Shown here one piece after another: positions 30,960 through 33,285 of a stretch of DNA of 33,285 nt (positions are counted from its first letter, which is position 1; each line of letters opens with the position of its first letter). Both the position numbers and the translations under genes were made by a program. The notes under the pieces were generated by a model. It ran no database searches and was not told where the DNA came from. It worked only from the letters and a program-made list of their open reading frames with translations. This stretch comes from Bradyrhizobium guangdongense (lineage in GTDB: Bacteria; Pseudomonadota; Alphaproteobacteria; Rhizobiales; Xanthobacteraceae), in contig NZ_PPPT01000091.1 of assembly GCF_006483445.1 (NCBI RefSeq), positions 1 to 33,285 on the forward strand, written 5' to 3'.

Positions 30960-32237
30960 ATGACAGCACCACGCGACAAGCTCGGGCGTCCGATCGTCGT
31001 CGTCACCGGCATGGGCATCATGACGTCGCTCGGCGCCGGCAAGGCCGACAATTGGGCCAAGCTCGTGGCCGGCGAATCCGGCATCCGCACCATCTCGCGC
31101 TTTGCGATCGACGGGCTGAAGACCACGATGGCCGGCACGGTCGATTTCGTGACCGTCGACCCGTTCTCCTCCACCGGGCTGTCGGAGCGGATGGCGGAGA
31201 TCGTCACACAGGAAGCGCTCGACCAGGCCGGCATCGGCGCCAAGGGCGATTTCCCGGGTCCGCTGTTTCTGGCGGTCGCACCGGTCGAGGTCGAATGGCC
31301 GCAGCGCCGCGAGCTCGGCCGCGCCGTCGCCAAGCAGGATTTTGACTACAACGACCTGCTGCGCATCTCCGGCGGCGGCAAATACGCAGCCTTCCATCAC
31401 CGCTTCATGTTCGGCTCGGTCGCAGCCCACCTCGCCGAGACCTTCGGCACCAAGGGCTCGCCGATCTCGCTGTCGACGGCCTGCGCCTCGGGCGCGACCT
31501 CAATCCAGCTCGGCGTCGAGGCGATCCGCCGCGGCGAGACCGATGCGGCGCTGTGCGTTGCGACCGACGGCACGGTCAACCCGGAAGCGCTGGTGCGCTT
31601 TTCGCTGCTGTCGGCGCTCTCGACCCAGAACGATCCGCCGCAGGCGGCTTCAAAGCCGTTCTCCAAGAACCGCGACGGTTTTGTCATGGCCGAAGGCGCC
31701 GGCGCGCTGGTGCTCGAAAGCTACGAGTCGGCCGTGGCGCGTGGCGCAAAAATTCTCGGCGTCGTCGCCGGCTGCGGCGAGCTCACCGATTCCTTCCATC
31801 GCACCCGCTCCTCGCCCGACGGCAAGCCGGCGATCGGATGCGTGCTGAAGACGCTCGCGGATGCCGGCATGGCGCCCGAGCAGATCGATCACATCAACGC
31901 CCACGGCACCTCGACACCCGAAAACGACAAGATGGAGTATCTGGCGACCAGCGCGGTGTTCGGTGAGCACACCTCGAAGATCCCGGTGACGTCGAACAAG
32001 TCGGCGGTCGGCCACACCATCTCGGCGGCCGGCGCCGTCGAGGCCATCTTCTCGCTGCTGACGCTGGAGCACCAGCGCATCCCGCCGACGCTCAACTACG
32101 AGAACCCGGATCCGGCGATCCTGTTCGACGTCGTCGGCAACAAGGCGCGCGATGCCCGCGTCACCGCCGTGATGTCGAACTCGTTCGGCTTCGGCGGCCA
32201 GAATGCCTCGCTGATCCTGACGCGCGAGCCGGCGTAA
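30960..32237 (+). CDS. fabF1XL: beta-ketoacyl-ACP synthase of the VLCFA cluster
   Basis: A 425-aa condensing enzyme with the complete FabF triad: Cys175 (STACASGATS), His315 (INAHGTSTPEND) and His352 (VGHTISAAGA), plus Lys347. It elongates the acyl chain on AcpXL to the very-long-chain length. GGGGA lies about 5 nt before the ATG. An 80-nt gap separates it from fabF2XL and holds a 6-bp hairpin (GCGCGA/TCGCGC at 30881-30896). Function is firm at family level. Its partner may be the FabF2XL protein. Confidence 0.93.
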   Translation: MTAPRDKLGRPIVVVTGMGIMTSLGAGKADNWAKLVAGESGIRTISRFAIDGLKTTMAGTVDFVTVDPFSSTGLSERMAEIVTQEALDQAGIGAKGDFPGPLFLAVAPVEVEWPQRRELGRAVAKQDFDYNDLLRISGGGKYAAFHHRFMFGSVAAHLAETFGTKGSPISLSTACASGATSIQLGVEAIRRGETDAALCVATDGTVNPEALVRFSLLSALSTQNDPPQAASKPFSKNRDGFVMAEGAGALVLESYESAVARGAKILGVVAGCGELTDSFHRTRSSPDGKPAIGCVLKTLADAGMAPEQIDHINAHGTSTPENDKMEYLATSAVFGEHTSKIPVTSNKSAVGHTISAAGAVEAIFSLLTLEHQRIPPTLNYENPDPAILFDVVGNKARDARVTAVMSNSFGFGGQNASLILTREPA

Positions 32238-32262
32238 GCCGGCAGCTCACGTTCTATCGTCC

Positions 32263-33198
32263 ATGAACCGCCTGCTCCTTCGCACCAAGGCGCGCCTGCG
32301 CGACGCCCTCAAGCCGCTGGGCGACGCCGCCGTCGGCGGGCTGACGATCGCACTGTTGCGCACGACGCGCTATTTCGATCCGGACAAGACCGCCGACTTC
32401 TTCGGCCGCGCCGCACACTTCATCGGCCGCCGCCTGCGCGAGGACCGCATCGGCCGCGAGAACCTCAAGGCGGCATTTCCCGAGAAATCGCCGGAGGAGA
32501 TCGAGGAGATCCTCAAAGGCGTCTGGCACAATCTCGGCCGCATCGGCGCCGAGTTCGCCCATCTCGATCACATCTGGGACTACGACGTCGATCATCCGGA
32601 CAAGCCGAGCCGTATCGAGTTCGGCCCGCGCACCAAGCAGTTGTTCGACAGCTTGCGTGATGACGGCAAGCCGGCGATCTTCTTTGCCAGCCACACCGGC
32701 AACTGGGAAATCCCGGCGCTCGGCGCCGTGGCGCACGGGCTCGACTGCGCGATCCTGTTCCGCAGGCCGAACAGCGAGGCGGCCGATCGCGCCATCGAGA
32801 AGACGCGCGCGGTGAAGATGGGCACGCTGGTCGCAGCAGGCCGCGATGCCCCGCTCCGGCTCGGCCAGGCGCTGCAGAACGGCCAGCACGTCGCCATGCT
32901 TGTCGATCAATGGATGGGCAATGGCGTCGACGTAACCTTCTTCGGCCGCAAGACCAAGGCCAACCCGACGCTGGCGCGCCTCGTGCGCCAGGTCGAATGT
33001 CCGATCCACGGCGTCCGCATCATCCGTCTGCCCAACCATCGCTTTCGCGCCGAGGTCACCGAAGAGGTCAAGCCGGTGCGCGATGCCGACGGCAATATCG
33101 ACATCCAGGGCACGATGCAGGCGGTCACGTCAGTGATCGAAGGCTGGGTGCGCGAATATCCGGACCAGTGGCTGTGGCTGCACCGGCGGTGGAGATAA
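32263..33198 (+). CDS. lpxXL: lipid A very-long-chain acyltransferase
   Basis: A 311-aa membrane-associated acyltransferase of the LpxL/HtrB family that moves the very-long-chain acyl group from AcpXL to lipid A. The HX4E active-site motif is His144-TGNW-Glu149. The conserved VDQWMGNGVDVTFFG block near residue 215 and the YPDQWLWLHRRWR C-terminus follow. Only 25 nt separate it from fabF1XL, where many rhizobia have an adh2XL gene. The gene is complete in the window. Confidence 0.92.
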   Translation: MNRLLLRTKARLRDALKPLGDAAVGGLTIALLRTTRYFDPDKTADFFGRAAHFIGRRLREDRIGRENLKAAFPEKSPEEIEEILKGVWHNLGRIGAEFAHLDHIWDYDVDHPDKPSRIEFGPRTKQLFDSLRDDGKPAIFFASHTGNWEIPALGAVAHGLDCAILFRRPNSEAADRAIEKTRAVKMGTLVAAGRDAPLRLGQALQNGQHVAMLVDQWMGNGVDVTFFGRKTKANPTLARLVRQVECPIHGVRIIRLPNHRFRAEVTEEVKPVRDADGNIDIQGTMQAVTSVIEGWVREYPDQWLWLHRRWR

Positions 33199-33211
33199 TT
33201 TGCACCGTCGT

Positions 33212-33285
33212 CATTGCGAGCGCAGCGAAGCAATCCAAAATCTATCCGCGGCGGTAGCCTGGATTGCTTCGCTGCGCTCGCAATG
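33212..33285. repeat. palindromic repeat at the window edge
   Basis: Arms 33212-33237 and 33260-33285 are perfect 26-nt inverted repeats around a 22-nt loop. They begin CATTGCGAGCGCAGCGAAGC, and the right arm ends with the window, so the element may be longer. Such GCGAGCGCAGCGAAGCAATCC repeats are frequent between genes in Bradyrhizobium-like genomes. It could act as a bidirectional terminator after lpxXL, but no T-run is seen. Confidence 0.85.

Noticed and set aside
29518..30972. 484-aa antisense open frame over fabF2XL
   Set aside because: It is the low-complexity mirror of a clearly conserved ketosynthase gene.

Overview
The window looks like chromosomal DNA from an alphaproteobacterium of the Bradyrhizobium/Rhodopseudomonas type. 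The reasons are high GC with strong GC3 bias, a lipid A very-long-chain fatty acid cluster (acpXL to lpxXL) typical of Rhizobiales, and three kinds of palindromic intergenic repeat of the sort common in Bradyrhizobium chromosomes. The genus is an inference from gene content, not a database result. No tRNA, rRNA, CRISPR array or insertion sequence was seen.

Region 1 (about 0.46-16.5 kb) is an N-heterocycle catabolic island, and its content points to nicotinate. Two plus-strand genes (12503-16515) encode a NicAB-type nicotinate hydroxylase: a 2x[2Fe-2S] subunit and a molybdopterin subunit fused to a membrane anchor and three c-type haem motifs, as in aerobic pseudomonads. The divergent minus-strand operon (12249 down to 4011) encodes a 6-hydroxynicotinate reductase-like Fe-S protein, a UPF0280 (ApbE-like) protein translationally coupled to it, an 'amino acid synthesis' (PF06684) protein, a complete branched-chain-type ABC importer with a fused LivH-LivM permease, and a MarR regulator. 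An enamidase-like amidohydrolase (1382-2578) sits opposite a ferredoxin-NADP reductase. The reductase and enamidase are the second and third steps of the anaerobic Eubacterium barkeri route. The cluster therefore joins an aerobic, cytochrome-linked first step to a reductive ring-opening route. A shared 20-bp palindrome, close to ATCnTTCGTnnACGAAnGAT, lies at all three divergent promoter regions and is the likely operator of the MarR protein.

Region 2 (16.5-28.7 kb) is mixed housekeeping and accessory content: an MFS exporter with a puzzling start, a HerA-type ATPase, a TadG-like von Willebrand A protein bracketed by two paralogous four-cysteine mini-proteins, an AhpD-like protein, a membrane-embedded alpha/beta hydrolase, ASCH and GFA proteins, a serine beta-lactamase-fold hydrolase, a ParB-like protein and several small unknowns.

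Region 3 (28.9-33.2 kb) is the acpXL-fabZXL-fabF2XL-fabF1XL-lpxXL cluster, which makes and attaches the very-long-chain hydroxy fatty acid of lipid A. FabF2XL keeps its cysteine but lacks one of the two catalytic histidines of ketosynthases, while FabF1XL is complete. The pair therefore looks like a catalytic/non-catalytic ketosynthase heterodimer. No adh2XL gene lies between fabF1XL and lpxXL. The window ends inside or at the edge of a palindromic repeat.
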